Of a stretch of 64,000 nucleotides of DNA, positions 18,782 through 26,992 are shown one piece after another. The notes beneath the pieces were generated by a model, which saw only the letters and a program-made list of their open reading frames with translations, searched no databases and was not told the DNA's origin. The position numbers were made by a program, and so were the translations under genes. Where the stretch lies: assembly GCF_900114385.1 (NCBI RefSeq), contig NZ_FOSW01000002.1, forward strand, positions 124,001-188,000, in the 5' to 3' direction. The first letter of the stretch is position 1. The number at the start of each line of letters is the position of its first letter. This DNA comes from Geodermatophilus ruber (GTDB lineage Bacteria; Actinomycetota; Actinomycetes; Mycobacteriales; Geodermatophilaceae).

Positions 18782-19300
18782 CTACCAGCGGCCCCAGTGC
18801 ACGACCTCCTCGAAGGGCCGGCGGTTCGGCCTGGCGATCGGCCGCAGGGGCCGATCGGCCGGATAACCCAGGCCGATCAGGTAGACGGCCAGGTAGCCGT
18901 CGGGGAACCCCAGCACGCGCTGCGCCTGCTCCTGGTCGACCACCGCCGAGTGACCGGATCCGATGCCGAGGTCGGTCGCGGTCAGCATCATGTTCATCGT
19001 CGCCTGGCCGAAGTCGTACAGCATCGTCTCGCGCTGCCGCTGGTCCTCCTGCTGCCGGCCGACGAGGGCGATCGTCGCCGCCGAGCGGGCGATGTGCCGG
19101 CCGCCCTGCGGCCAGACCTTCGCCAGCTCGACGAGCTGGTCGCGGTCGGTCACGGCCACGAAGTCCCACGGCTGCCAGTTCTGCGACGACGGTGACCGCC
19201 GTCCCGCCTCGAGGATGCGCTCGAGGTCCTCGCGGGGGATGGGCTGGTCGGTGTACTCGCGCACGTTGCGGCGCGCCCGAACGGCGTCCCATGTCTCCAT
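18782..19300 (-). CDS. Nitroreductase family protein
   Basis: A 172-residue FMN-dependent nitroreductase-like protein: N-terminal RRNVREYTDQPIPREDLERILEAGRRSPSSQNWQPW is the FMN phosphate-binding region, and the ATMNMMLTATDLGIGSGHS and FPDGYLAVYLIGLGYPAD segments follow the family pattern. It is probably a soluble NAD(P)H-dependent reductase of nitro, quinone or flavin substrates. Transcribed away from the DODA-like gene upstream by about 90 bases on the same strand; a shared operon is possible. Confidence 0.88.
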   Translation of the reverse strand: METWDAVRARRNVREYTDQPIPREDLERILEAGRRSPSSQNWQPWDFVAVTDRDQLVELAKVWPQGGRHIARSAATIALVGRQQEDQRQRETMLYDFGQATMNMMLTATDLGIGSGHSAVVDQEQAQRVLGFPDGYLAVYLIGLGYPADRPLRPIARPNRRPFEEVVHWGRW

Positions 19301-19390
19301 GGCCTCGTTCTAGCGCAGGGCCGGCCCCGCCGAGCACCGGTCAGGACGGGTGGGCATCCGGCTGCGGCGGGACCGGACGCGTCGTCACTG

Positions 19391-20269
19391 TCAGGCGACC
19401 TCGAACGACCGCTTGGCCATGCCGATCTGGAAGTCGTCGATGACCGTGGTCGGCGCGGCCGTCGGGTCCGTGGCAGCACCGAGGGTGACGAACAGCGGAG
19501 TGAAGTGCTCGACCGTCGGATGGGCGTAGGGCATGCCCGGGGCACGGCGGAAGTCGGCGAGGGTGTCGAGGTCGCCCCGGGCGAGCGCCTCGGCGACCCA
19601 GGCGTCGAACTCGCCGGACCACCCGGGGACGACGTTGTGCTCGAGCATGTCGCGGGTGACGAACGGCAGCCCGTGCGTCATGAAGCCCGAGCCGATCACG
19701 AGCACCCCCTCGTCACGCAGCGGGCGCAGCCGCCGGCCGAGGTCGAGCAGGCGGGCGGGCTCGTGCGTGGGAAGGCTCATCTGGAGCACCGGCACATCGG
19801 CGTAGGGGTACATCACCTTGAGCGGGACCCAGGCGCCGTGGTCGAGGCCGCGCCGGGCGGAGGCGTGCACGGGTTCGGTCGCGGGCATCGCCGCGGCCAC
19901 CCGCTGCGCCAGCGCGGTGGCGTCCGGGGTCTCGTACGTCATCTCGTAGTACCGGCGGTGGAAGCCGCCGAAGTCGTAGACCAGCGGCGTGCCGGCGGCC
20001 GGCGCGCTGAGCGCCAGCGGCGCGGACTCCCAGTGCGCGCTGACGATGAGGATCGCCCGCGGCCTGGGCATCGACTGCGCCCAGCCGAAGAGCTGGTTCA
20101 TCCAGTGCGGGTCATCGAAGACCGGCGGCGCACCGTGGCTGAGGTACAGCGCAGGCATGCGGCCGTCCTCGGGCGTCCAGGTGCGCCGGTCGCGACCGGC
20201 CGGCGCCGTCTCCCGCAGGAACTCGTCGAAGGCTCCGGCGGGGACGGCGGGGTGCAGGAAGGAGGACAT
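19391..20269 (-). CDS. DODA-type extradiol ring-cleavage dioxygenase family protein
   Basis: A 292-residue LigB-superfamily protein. Metal-ligand and active-site histidines are in LYLSHGAPPVF, IVSAHWES, GLDHGAWVPL and AHPTVEHFTPLF. Relatives cleave catechols such as DOPA, and some act on other aromatics, in a class III extradiol reaction. The DoxX gene lies 13 bases upstream on the same strand with a MarR regulator divergent, an arrangement typical for DODA/DoxX pairs under MarR control. The N-terminal 35 residues extend beyond usual family members, which begin near MPALYLSHG, so an internal start is possible. Confidence 0.88.
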   Translation of the reverse strand: MSSFLHPAVPAGAFDEFLRETAPAGRDRRTWTPEDGRMPALYLSHGAPPVFDDPHWMNQLFGWAQSMPRPRAILIVSAHWESAPLALSAPAAGTPLVYDFGGFHRRYYEMTYETPDATALAQRVAAAMPATEPVHASARRGLDHGAWVPLKVMYPYADVPVLQMSLPTHEPARLLDLGRRLRPLRDEGVLVIGSGFMTHGLPFVTRDMLEHNVVPGWSGEFDAWVAEALARGDLDTLADFRRAPGMPYAHPTVEHFTPLFVTLGAATDPTAAPTTVIDDFQIGMAKRSFEVA

Positions 20270-20282
20270 CGCGGTGCGCGGG

Positions 20283-20657
20283 TCAGAACGCGTACGGTCC
20301 GAACCGGCCCCAGGCGACGACGGCCGCGAGGACCAGCAGCACCACGTTGACGACGATCATCTGCGACTCCCCGCGGCGGGCGTGGACCACCGCGGCACCC
20401 AGCATGAGCAGCACCAGGCCGGTCGCCGCGAGGGGCACGAGGACCGGGGCGATGCCCAGCGCCGCCGGCAGGATCAGCCCGATCGCCGCCAGCACCTCCA
20501 GCGCGCCGATGGCCTTGACCGCGCCGGGGGAGAAGTCCTCCACCCAGCCCATGCCGGAGTCGGCGAGCTTCTTCTTCGGTTGCCCGAGCTTCATCAGCCC
20601 GGCGCTCAGGAAGGCGGCGGCGAGCACTCCGGCGATGATCCACAGGACGACGTTCAT
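20283..20657 (-). CDS. DoxX family membrane protein
   Basis: A 124-residue protein with four hydrophobic segments and the DoxX-like pattern AAAFLSAGLMKLGQPKKKLADSGMGWVEDFSPGAVKAIGALEVLAAIGLILP. The ATG at 20657 is chosen over one at 20666 because GGAGAGGG lies nine bases before it; for the other the ribosome site would abut the start. Function of small DoxX proteins is mostly unknown; it is probably co-transcribed with the dioxygenase gene and controlled from the two operators upstream. Confidence 0.85.
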   Translation of the reverse strand: MNVVLWIIAGVLAAAFLSAGLMKLGQPKKKLADSGMGWVEDFSPGAVKAIGALEVLAAIGLILPAALGIAPVLVPLAATGLVLLMLGAAVVHARRGESQMIVVNVVLLVLAAVVAWGRFGPYAF

Positions 20658-20678
20658 GGGGCCCATCCCTCTCCGATG

Positions 20679-20728
20679 ACTTGATACGTCAAGTAACCTA
20701 GCGAGGTATTACTTGAGCCGTCAAGTAA
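20679..20728. promoter_or_regulatory. Paired MarR-type operators between doxX and marR
   Basis: Two inverted repeats with the same half-site and 4-base spacer: ACTTGA-N4-TCAAGT at 20679-20694 and TTACTTGA-N4-TCAAGTAA at 20709-20728. Their centres are 32 bp apart, about three helix turns, so two dimers could bind the same DNA face. They sit between the divergent starts of doxX and marR and are strong candidates for autoregulated MarR binding. Confidence 0.8.
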
Positions 20729-20761
20729 TTTGCCGTCGTGCGTCCTGGATAGGTTGGGGGC

Positions 20762-21256
20762 ATGGAGAAACCTGCCGAGCCGCGCTGGCTGACCGAGGAG
20801 GAGATGCAGGCGTGGCTCGCGCTGGGCGGTGTGCTGATGTGGCTGCCCTCCGCGCTGGATGCCCAGCTCCAGCGCGACGCCGGGATCACGCACTTCGAGT
20901 ACCAGGTGCTGGCGGGCCTGTCGATGTCGCCCGGGGGCACCCTGCGGATGAGCGAGCTGGCGGCGTTCTCCAACGGCTCGTTGTCCCGCCTCTCGCGGGT
21001 GGTCGACCGGCTCGAGAAGCGCGGGTGGGTGGAGCGCCGTCCGGACCCGGACGACGGCCGGTACACCCTGGCCGTCCTCACCGAGGCCGGCAGGGAGAAG
21101 GTCGAGCAGACTGCGCCCGGCCACGTGGAGGAGGTGCGCCGGCTCGTCTTCGACCCGCTGACCCAGGCCCAGGCCCGGCAGCTGCGCGAGATCAGCCGCC
21201 GCATCGGGCAGGCCATCGATCCCGACGGCGGCTGGCCGCCCACCGCGGCGCCCTGA
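20762..21256 (+). CDS. MarR family transcriptional regulator
   Basis: A 164-residue winged-helix regulator: GITHFEYQVLAGLSMSPGGTLRMSELAAFSNGSLSRLSRVVDRLEKRGWVERRPDPDDGRYTLAVLTEAG is the classical MarR recognition helix and wing. Flanking helices form the dimer interface. It lies 34 bases after the second TCAAGTAA inverted repeat, so it most likely represses itself and the divergent doxX-dioxygenase genes; the ligand may be a phenolic or oxidant (inference). Confidence 0.92.
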   Translation: MEKPAEPRWLTEEEMQAWLALGGVLMWLPSALDAQLQRDAGITHFEYQVLAGLSMSPGGTLRMSELAAFSNGSLSRLSRVVDRLEKRGWVERRPDPDDGRYTLAVLTEAGREKVEQTAPGHVEEVRRLVFDPLTQAQARQLREISRRIGQAIDPDGGWPPTAAP

Positions 21257-21270
21257 CGTCGGGGGAGGGG

Positions 21271-21657
21271 TCAGGCGACGGGCTGTGCGCGCCGGGCGTC
21301 GTAGGCCTCGCGCGCGGCGAGGACGTCGGCCATGTGGTCGAGCGCCCACTGCTCCAGGGCCGCGATCGGGGCGCGCAGCGTCCGCCCGAGCGCGGTCAGC
21401 TCGTAGTCGACCCGCGGCGGCACGGTGGCGTGGACCGTGCGGGTGACCAGGCCGTCCCGCTCCAGGCCGCGCAGGGTCTGGGTGAGCATCTTCTGGCTGA
21501 CACCCTCGATCCGCCGGGCGAGCTCGGTGAAGCGCCGGGGGCCGGCGGCGAGGGCGCCGACGACGAGGATCGTCCAGCGGTCCCCGATCCGGTCCAGCGC
21601 CTGGCGGCTCGGGCACGCCGCGACGTACGGGTCGAACGGCGGCATCGGCTCGGGCAT
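21271..21657 (-). CDS. HxlR family transcriptional regulator
   Basis: A 128-residue winged-helix protein with the HxlR pattern CPSRQALDRIGDRWTILVVGALAAGPRRFTELARRIEGVSQKMLTQTLRGLERDGLVTR and a terminal dimer helix. The single Cys near residue 15 is at the position used by redox- or aldehyde-sensing relatives (QorR/YodB-like). ATG at 21657 has GAGG nine bases upstream. It follows the NmrA/QorB-like gene on the same strand; pairing of HxlR regulators with such oxidoreductases suggests an electrophile-response unit. Confidence 0.9.
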   Translation of the reverse strand: MPEPMPPFDPYVAACPSRQALDRIGDRWTILVVGALAAGPRRFTELARRIEGVSQKMLTQTLRGLERDGLVTRTVHATVPPRVDYELTALGRTLRAPIAALEQWALDHMADVLAAREAYDARRAQPVA

Positions 21658-21750
21658 CACGATCTCCTCATCGGTTCCCGGACAGGCTGCCACTTCCCAA
21701 CAGGAACTGACTGCCGTCCGTTCCCGCAGGTCCCGGTGGCCACCGGGAGC

Positions 21751-21780
21751 GGCCGGCCCGGCGCAGGTGCCGGGCCGGCC
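21751..21780 (-). terminator. Hairpin terminator after the NmrA-like gene
   Basis: A perfect 12-bp stem GGCCGGCCCGGC (21751-21762, complement 21769-21780) with a six-base loop, directly after the stop of the minus-strand gene at 21788. It separates that gene from hxlR, so the latter probably has its own promoter in 21658-21750. Confidence 0.7.
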
Positions 21781-21787
21781 GGGCGGA

Positions 21788-22651
21788 TCAGCCGCGCAGG
21801 CCCGCCACGGCGGCGGCCACGGCGTCGGCCGGGGACGTCGGCGTGCGGCCGATGAGCGTCGCCAGGTCCTGGCTCTCGACGAACAGCTCGCCGGCCGCGA
21901 CACCGCGGTCGCCGTCGGCGAACACCGCCGCGACGGGCTCGGGCAGACCCGCGCCGACCAGGACCGCCTGGTACTGCTCGAGCGGCAGGTCGGTGTAGGT
22001 CACCGTCCGGCCGGTGGCCGCCGAGACGATCTCGGCGAGCTCGGTCATGGTGAACGGCTCGCCGCCCAGCTCGTAGACGGCACCGGCGTGCCCCTCGCCG
22101 GTGAGCACTGCCGCGGCGGCCTCGGCGTAGTCGGCGCGGGTCGCGGCGCTCACCTTGCCGGTGCCGGCCGCGCCGGCGATGCCGTGCTCGAGGTACACCG
22201 GCAGCTGCCCGGTGTAGTTCTCCAGGTACCAGCCGTTGCGCAGCAGTGCGTGAGGCACGCCCGCCTCGGCCAGCAGCCGCTCGGTGGCCCGGTGGTCCTC
22301 GGCCAGCAGCAGCGTGGAGGTGTCGGCGTGGGCGATGCTGGTGTAGGCGATGAACTGCACGCCGGCGGCCTTCGCGGCGTCGATCGCGTTGCCGTGCTGC
22401 CGGGGGCGCTGGCCCACCTCGCTGCCGGAGACCAGCAGCAGCTTCTCCGCCCCCGTGAATGCCTCGCGCAGCGAGGCCGGGTCGTCGAAGTCCGCGCGCC
22501 GGACCACGACGCCGCGCTCGGCCAGGTCGGCGAGGGTCTCGGTGCGCCGTCCGGTGGCGATGATCTGCTCGGCCGGGACCCCTCGGTCCAGCAGGGCCTC
22601 GACGGCCAGTCGGCCCAGGTGTCCGGTGGCGCCGGTGACGATGATCGGCAT
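21788..22651 (-). CDS. NAD(P)H-binding NmrA/QorB-like oxidoreductase (atypical SDR)
   Basis: A 287-residue atypical short-chain dehydrogenase. The N-terminal nucleotide-binding motif is TGATGHLGRLAVEALLDRG with an ATGRR second-strand end that favours NADP(H); further segments are FIAYTSIAHADTS, PHALLRNGWYLENY and AVYELGGEPFTMTELAEIVS, as in quinone reductase QorB and NmrA-like sensors. The ATG has AGAAGGAG seven bases upstream. Likely reduces quinones or senses redox state; the HxlR gene lies downstream. Confidence 0.88.
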   Translation of the reverse strand: MPIIVTGATGHLGRLAVEALLDRGVPAEQIIATGRRTETLADLAERGVVVRRADFDDPASLREAFTGAEKLLLVSGSEVGQRPRQHGNAIDAAKAAGVQFIAYTSIAHADTSTLLLAEDHRATERLLAEAGVPHALLRNGWYLENYTGQLPVYLEHGIAGAAGTGKVSAATRADYAEAAAAVLTGEGHAGAVYELGGEPFTMTELAEIVSAATGRTVTYTDLPLEQYQAVLVGAGLPEPVAAVFADGDRGVAAGELFVESQDLATLIGRTPTSPADAVAAAVAGLRG

Positions 22652-22760
22652 GTGCTGTGCTCCTTCTGGGGCTGCTCGGTCTGACCAGTTCGGCCGCGGC
22701 GAGCCGCGGTCCACGACCAGCAACCAGACCGTGACCCGGTCACTTCCCATCGGAGAGTGG

Positions 22761-22774
22761 GCACTTGCAAGTGC
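22761..22774. promoter_or_regulatory. Palindrome upstream of the NmrA/QorB-like gene
   Basis: GCACTTGCAAGTGC is a perfect 14-bp palindrome about 110 bases upstream of the minus-strand start at 22651. A nearby CACTTCCCA (22741-22749) also occurs upstream of hxlR (about 21692-21700). These are candidate operator parts for the HxlR regulator, but no promoter could be fixed with confidence. The rest of 22652-22948 shows no gene. Confidence 0.4.
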
Positions 22775-22948
22775 TGTACTCACCCTTGGGTAAGTAGTGC
22801 GCGGGGAGGTCGCCGTCGTCGTCGTGGGCGCGGGCCGGCCTCCGCGGTGCGGGGTCCGCATGGGACGGGGCGCCGTCGGTGCCCTGCGGCCTCCGGAACG
22901 AGGCCGTAACCCGTTGATGCGCAGGGACCGGCGGACGATGCTGCCGTC

Positions 22949-23797
22949 ATGAGGACTGCTCCGGCCCAGCCGTCCGTCGAGGAAGCCCCGCAGGCGGTCG
23001 CGAAGGTCAGCACCAAGTACTACGAGCAGGAGCTGGCGCGGTTGCAGGTGGAGCTGGTCAAGCAGCAGGAGTACATCCGCGCCCAGGGGCTGCGGGTGGT
23101 CGTGATCTTCGAGGGCCGCGACGCCGCGGGCAAGGGTGGAGCGATCCAGCGCATCACGGAGACGCTCAACCCCCGCGCCGCCCACGTCGTCGCGCTCGCC
23201 GCACCGACCGAGCGCGAGCGGGCCCAGTGGTACTTCCAGCGCTACGTCGCCCACCTGCCCGCCCGCGGTGAGATGGTCCTGTTCGACCGCTCCTGGTACA
23301 ACCGCGCCGGCGTGGAGTGGGTCATGGGCTTCTGCACCGAGCAGGAGTACGAGGAGTTCCTGCGCTCCTGCCCGGAGTTCGAGCGGATGCTCGTCCGCAG
23401 CGGCATCACGCTGATCAAGTACTGGTTCTCCGTCAGCGACACCGAGCAGGAGAAGCGGTTCCAGGCGCGGCTGAAGGACCCGACCAGGCGCTGGAAGCTC
23501 AGCCCCATGGACCTCGAGGCGCGCAACCGCTGGGTCGACTTCTCCCGCGCCAAGGACGTCATGTTCGCCGCCACGGACATCCCTCAGGCGCCGTGGTGGG
23601 TGGTCGAGGCCGATGTCAAGAAGCGCGCCCGGCTGAACGTGATCACCCACCTGCTCGGCCAGGTGCCCTACGAGGACCTCACCCCGGAGGCGCCACCGAA
23701 GCTGCCGCTCCGGCCGCCGGCGCGTGACGACTACCTCCGGCCGCCCAAGGAGAGCCAGCACCTCGTCCCCGACGTCGTTCCCCAGGTGCCCGCCTGA
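22949..23797 (+). CDS. ppk2: Polyphosphate kinase 2 family protein
   Basis: A 282-residue single-domain PPK2. Walker A is GRDAAGKGGAIQRITE, the lid/Walker B region is VLFDRSWYNRAGVEWVMGFC, and LIKYWFSVSDTEQEKRFQARLKDPTRRWKLSPMDLEARNRW is family-typical. It transfers phosphate between polyphosphate and nucleoside mono- or diphosphates, making (d)NTPs or storing polyP. N- and C-terminal 20-30 residues are Pro-rich and variable. Stands alone with its own hairpin terminator; the subclass cannot be assigned by eye. Confidence 0.93.
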   Translation: MRTAPAQPSVEEAPQAVAKVSTKYYEQELARLQVELVKQQEYIRAQGLRVVVIFEGRDAAGKGGAIQRITETLNPRAAHVVALAAPTERERAQWYFQRYVAHLPARGEMVLFDRSWYNRAGVEWVMGFCTEQEYEEFLRSCPEFERMLVRSGITLIKYWFSVSDTEQEKRFQARLKDPTRRWKLSPMDLEARNRWVDFSRAKDVMFAATDIPQAPWWVVEADVKKRARLNVITHLLGQVPYEDLTPEAPPKLPLRPPARDDYLRPPKESQHLVPDVVPQVPA

Positions 23798-23909
23798 TCG
23801 GGCCGCCTGGCGCTGCAGGGCGGGGACCTCGGGCCCCAGGTCTGGCGGCCTGAGCACCCCCGCTCTGGGGGTGGGTGCCGGCCTGCCGGGCCGTCAGAGT
23901 AGTGATGTG

Positions 23910-23942
23910 CGGGCCGCCCGCTTCCCCCGGGCGGGCGGCCCG
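23910..23942. terminator. Bidirectional hairpin terminator
   Basis: A 12-bp perfect stem CGGGCCGCCCGC (23910-23921, complement 23931-23942) with a nine-base loop between the ends of the convergent ppk2 and ABM-like genes. A second, smaller CACCCCC/GGGGGTG hairpin lies at about 23859-23878. Confidence 0.7.
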
Positions 23943-23982
23943 TGACACCTCTCCAGCCGACGGCGGGCCGGGGGGCCGCTGA

Positions 23983-24603
23983 TCAGACGGTCTCGGGCAC
24001 CCGGAGGTGGGCGAGGGCGAGGTCGAACTCCGCGACCTCGAGGATCTCCATCCCCATCCGCTGCGTGAACTCCTGCCGCAGCGTCGTGAACTGGTCGCGG
24101 GTGTCTGCCATCGCCTCGCGGCTGTCGAACACGACGGCCGAGGCGCAGCGTCCCTCCCGCCGGTCGATGAGGAAACTGTTGCTGCAGAACCCGGGCGTCT
24201 GCTCCCACCAGGGCATGAGGCTCTCCCGGTAGGCGGCGACGACACGGTCGAGGTTGCCGGGGTCGGTGCGGGTCCAGGTCACCCGCGCGCAGGCGCCGTC
24301 CCCGACCTGCTGCGCCCGGTGCAGCACGGCGATCTCCCACTCGTGCACCTCGGGGACGACGCCGAACTTCTGGGCGGCGAGATCCCAGGCGGTGCGGTCC
24401 TGCTCGGTGCCGGCGTACATCGCCTCCTCGGTCTCCCAGGCGGTGGTCGCGATGCAGCGGCCGGTGTGGGGGTCGACCAGGACCGAGAGGCCGACGCAGC
24501 CCGCCAGCCGCGTGACCGCCGGCATGAGCTGGTCGCGGACGTGCACGACGAAGTCGTCGACGGTGTGGGGCCTGACCCGCATGGTGGCAGTTCGGGCGTA
24601 CAT
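23983..24603 (-). CDS. Protein with two antibiotic-biosynthesis-monooxygenase (ABM)-like halves
   Basis: A 206-residue protein without a clear named family. It appears to have two ferredoxin-like repeats: MYARTATMRVRPHTVDDFVVHVRDQLMPAVTRLAGCVGLSVLVD and, in the second half, DRVVAAYRESLMPWWEQTPGFCSNSFLIDRREGRCASAVVFDSREAMADTR, the pattern of ABM/dimeric alpha-beta-barrel domains. Such proteins can be heme- or cofactor-less monooxygenases or simply binding proteins. It is divergent from a flavin hydroxylase across a promoter region, so a linked aromatic-oxidation role is possible. Start ATG follows GGAGGGAGGG. Confidence 0.65.
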   Translation of the reverse strand: MYARTATMRVRPHTVDDFVVHVRDQLMPAVTRLAGCVGLSVLVDPHTGRCIATTAWETEEAMYAGTEQDRTAWDLAAQKFGVVPEVHEWEIAVLHRAQQVGDGACARVTWTRTDPGNLDRVVAAYRESLMPWWEQTPGFCSNSFLIDRREGRCASAVVFDSREAMADTRDQFTTLRQEFTQRMGMEILEVAEFDLALAHLRVPETV

Positions 24604-24770
24604 GCCACCCTCCCTCCAGGTGACGGCGACGCCCCTGCGGCACCGCCGCTGCGCCCACTGTCCTCGCCACCGCGGAGCCCGGGCAACAGTCCGGCGCAGT
24701 CCCGGCGAGGGGCGCGGCGCCGGGGGAGCCCGTATCGGCGACCGGCCGGTGCGCCACCCCGATGTGGCCC

Positions 24771-24831
24771 TTGACACAGCCCGGGCGGCTCACTCCAATG
24801 GACGCTGACCGTGACGCGGACATCTGTCCGC
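24771..24831 (+). promoter_or_regulatory. Promoter and palindromic operator for the flavin hydroxylase gene
   Basis: TTGACA (24771-24776) and TCCAAT (24794-24799) are spaced 17 bases, one of the best sigma-A-like matches in the window. Downstream is the 16-bp inverted repeat GCGGACA-TC-TGTCCGC (24816-24831), placed where a repressor would block initiation, 25 bases before the ATG. The regulator is unknown. The rest of 24604-24770 shows no gene. Confidence 0.6.
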
Positions 24832-24855
24832 AATCCGATCCCAGAGAGGCTGTCG

Positions 24856-26655
24856 ATGACCGCTCCCACGACGGAGACCTCGCCCCCTGCTCAGCCGGCC
24901 GTCACCACCGACGTCCTGGTCGTGGGCTCCGGCCCGGCCGGTGCCTCGGCGGCCCTGTTCCTCGCCACGTACGGCACGTCGACCGTCCTGGTGACGAAGT
25001 ACGGCCGGTTGTCCGACACCCCCCGGGCGCACATCACCAACCAGCGCACGATGGAAGCGATGCGCGACATGGGCATCGAGGACCGCCTGATGCGCGAGGC
25101 GACGCCCTGGGAGTACATGGGTAACACGACCTTCTGCACGAGCCTGGCCGGTGACGAGCTGGGCCGGATCCCGTCGTGGGGCACCGACACCGTCCGGCAC
25201 GCCGACTACGAGCTGCAGAGCCCGTGCACCATGCTCGACGCGCCCCAGACGATCACCGAGCCGATCCTCGTGCAGGCGGCCCAGGAGCGCGGCGCGCGCG
25301 TGCGGTTCGACACCGAGTACCTGGGACACGTGCAGGACGACGAGGGGGTCACGACCACCGTCCGCGACCGCTTGACCGGCGCGGAGTACACGATCCGGTC
25401 GAAGTACCTCGTCGGGGCCGACGGCGCCCGCAGCAAGGTCGCCGCCGACCTGGGGCTGCCGTTCGAGGGCCCCGGCGCCGTGGCCGGTGCGCTGAGCATC
25501 GTCTTCGAAGCCGACCTCTCGCGCTTCGTCGCGCACCGCCCCTCCGTCCTGTACTGGATGCTCCAGCCCGGCGCCGAGCGCGAGGGCGTCGGCCTCGGCG
25601 TGCTGCGCATGATCAAGCCCTGGAACGAGTGGATGCTCATGTGGGGCTACGAGGTGGCCGGCGGCCCGCCGGACCTGACCGACGAGGTGGTGCGGGAGCT
25701 CGCCGTGGCGCTGGTCGGCACCGACGACTTCGAGATGCGCGTGAAGTCCCGCTCGCCGTGGACGGTGAACCACCACTACGCCACCACGATCTCCCGCGGA
25801 CGGGTCTTCTGCGCCGGCGACGCGATCCACCGCCACCCGCCGACGAACGGGCTGGGGTCCAACACCTCGATCCAGGACAGCTACAACCTGGCCTGGAAGC
25901 TGGCGCACGTCGTCTCCGGGGCGGCCTCGCCGGCCCTGCTGGACACCTACGACGCCGAGCGCGCCCCGGTCGCCCGCCAGATCGTCGAGCGGGCCAACCA
26001 GAGCATCGCGGACACCGGGAAGATCCTCACCGCGCTGGACCTGTCCGACACCACGGACGTCGACAAGCTCGAGCAGCAGCTGGCGCTGCGCAAGGCGCCG
26101 GGGCCGGAGGGGGAGAAGGTCCGCGCCGCGCTGCGGGAGGCCATTGCCTACAAGGCCTACGAGTTCGACGCCCACGGCGTCGAGCACAACCACCGGTACG
26201 CCTCCGCGGCGGTCGTGGGCGACGGGACGCCGATGCCGGAGTACCGGCGCGATCCGGAGCTGTACGCGCAGCCGACCACCTGGCCCGGCGCCAAGATCCC
26301 GCACACCTGGGTCACCCGGCACGGGGTGCGCACCTCCACCCTCGACCTGGTCGGCCGGGGCCGGTTCAGCGTCGTGACCGGCATCGGCGGGGAGGCGTGG
26401 CTGGAGGCGGCCCGGGCCCTCGGCGACGAGTTCGGGTTGACGATCACCGCTGTCTCCATCGGCCCGGGGCAGGAGATCGAGGACCCGTACGGCACCTGGG
26501 CCGAGTTGCGGGAGATCGAGGACGGCGGCGTGCTGCTCGTGCGCCCCGACCTGCACGTCGCCGCCCGGCAGCTCTCCTCGCCCTCCTCGGCGCAGCAGGC
26601 GCACGACTGGCTCCGCGCGGCGCTGGCCGCCGTCCTGGGGCGCGCCGAGGGCTGA
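24856..26655 (+). CDS. FAD-dependent aromatic hydroxylase (phenol/2,4-dichlorophenol monooxygenase type)
   Basis: A 599-residue group A flavoprotein monooxygenase. The N-terminal Rossmann motif is VLVVGSGPAGASAALFLATYG, the DG motif is YLVGADGARSKVAADLGL and the FAD ribityl-binding motif is VFCAGDAIHRHPPTNGLGSNTSIQDSYNLAWKLA; the C-terminal 170 residues have the thioredoxin-like fold of TfdB/PheA enzymes. Such enzymes ortho-hydroxylate phenols with NAD(P)H and O2. The ATG is six bases after AGAGAGG. Single-gene transcript between the promoter above and a double hairpin; the substrate is not predictable. Confidence 0.9.
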   Translation: MTAPTTETSPPAQPAVTTDVLVVGSGPAGASAALFLATYGTSTVLVTKYGRLSDTPRAHITNQRTMEAMRDMGIEDRLMREATPWEYMGNTTFCTSLAGDELGRIPSWGTDTVRHADYELQSPCTMLDAPQTITEPILVQAAQERGARVRFDTEYLGHVQDDEGVTTTVRDRLTGAEYTIRSKYLVGADGARSKVAADLGLPFEGPGAVAGALSIVFEADLSRFVAHRPSVLYWMLQPGAEREGVGLGVLRMIKPWNEWMLMWGYEVAGGPPDLTDEVVRELAVALVGTDDFEMRVKSRSPWTVNHHYATTISRGRVFCAGDAIHRHPPTNGLGSNTSIQDSYNLAWKLAHVVSGAASPALLDTYDAERAPVARQIVERANQSIADTGKILTALDLSDTTDVDKLEQQLALRKAPGPEGEKVRAALREAIAYKAYEFDAHGVEHNHRYASAAVVGDGTPMPEYRRDPELYAQPTTWPGAKIPHTWVTRHGVRTSTLDLVGRGRFSVVTGIGGEAWLEAARALGDEFGLTITAVSIGPGQEIEDPYGTWAELREIEDGGVLLVRPDLHVAARQLSSPSSAQQAHDWLRAALAAVLGRAEG

Positions 26656-26663
26656 CCCCGCTC

Positions 26664-26748
26664 CTCCCCGGGCGCCGGCCCGGGGAGACCGGGCACACCG
26701 AGGCGAGAGGCGGCGTCCCCGCTGCAGGGCTACGGGGACGCCGCCTCT
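26664..26748 (+). terminator. Tandem hairpin terminators after the flavin hydroxylase
   Basis: Two hairpins in series: a 9-bp stem CTCCCCGGG (26664-26672 with 26679-26687) and a perfect 15-bp stem AGAGGCGGCGTCCCC (26706-26720 with 26734-26748). Together they should stop transcription from the hydroxylase gene. Between 26749 and 26992 no gene is seen, apart from leader sequence for the small reading frame that follows. Confidence 0.75.
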
Positions 26749-26992
26749 GTCGCGTTCCTGCGACCGGACTCCTCACCTGCGTTCCGCGAACGGCCGGCAG
26801 CAACCGGGGCCCGGCGCCGGCTCCGGGCCCGCTGTCCGGGCCTCCGTCACCGTCGGCGGCATCGCGAGCGGATCGTGGCCGAGCTGACCTACCGGCGCAG
26901 GAAACGGCCCGTACGCGCTCCCGTGCCAGCTCGGTGCGCGAGCTCGGCTGAGGTAGCTTCGAGCGCCGCACCGGGCAGAGGGAGGGGGTGTC

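Noticed and set aside
23822-23837. GGGGACCTCGGGCCCC resembling a DosR-type box
   Set aside because: It lies between two convergent genes with no downstream start on either strand and next to terminator hairpins, so it is not in a promoter.
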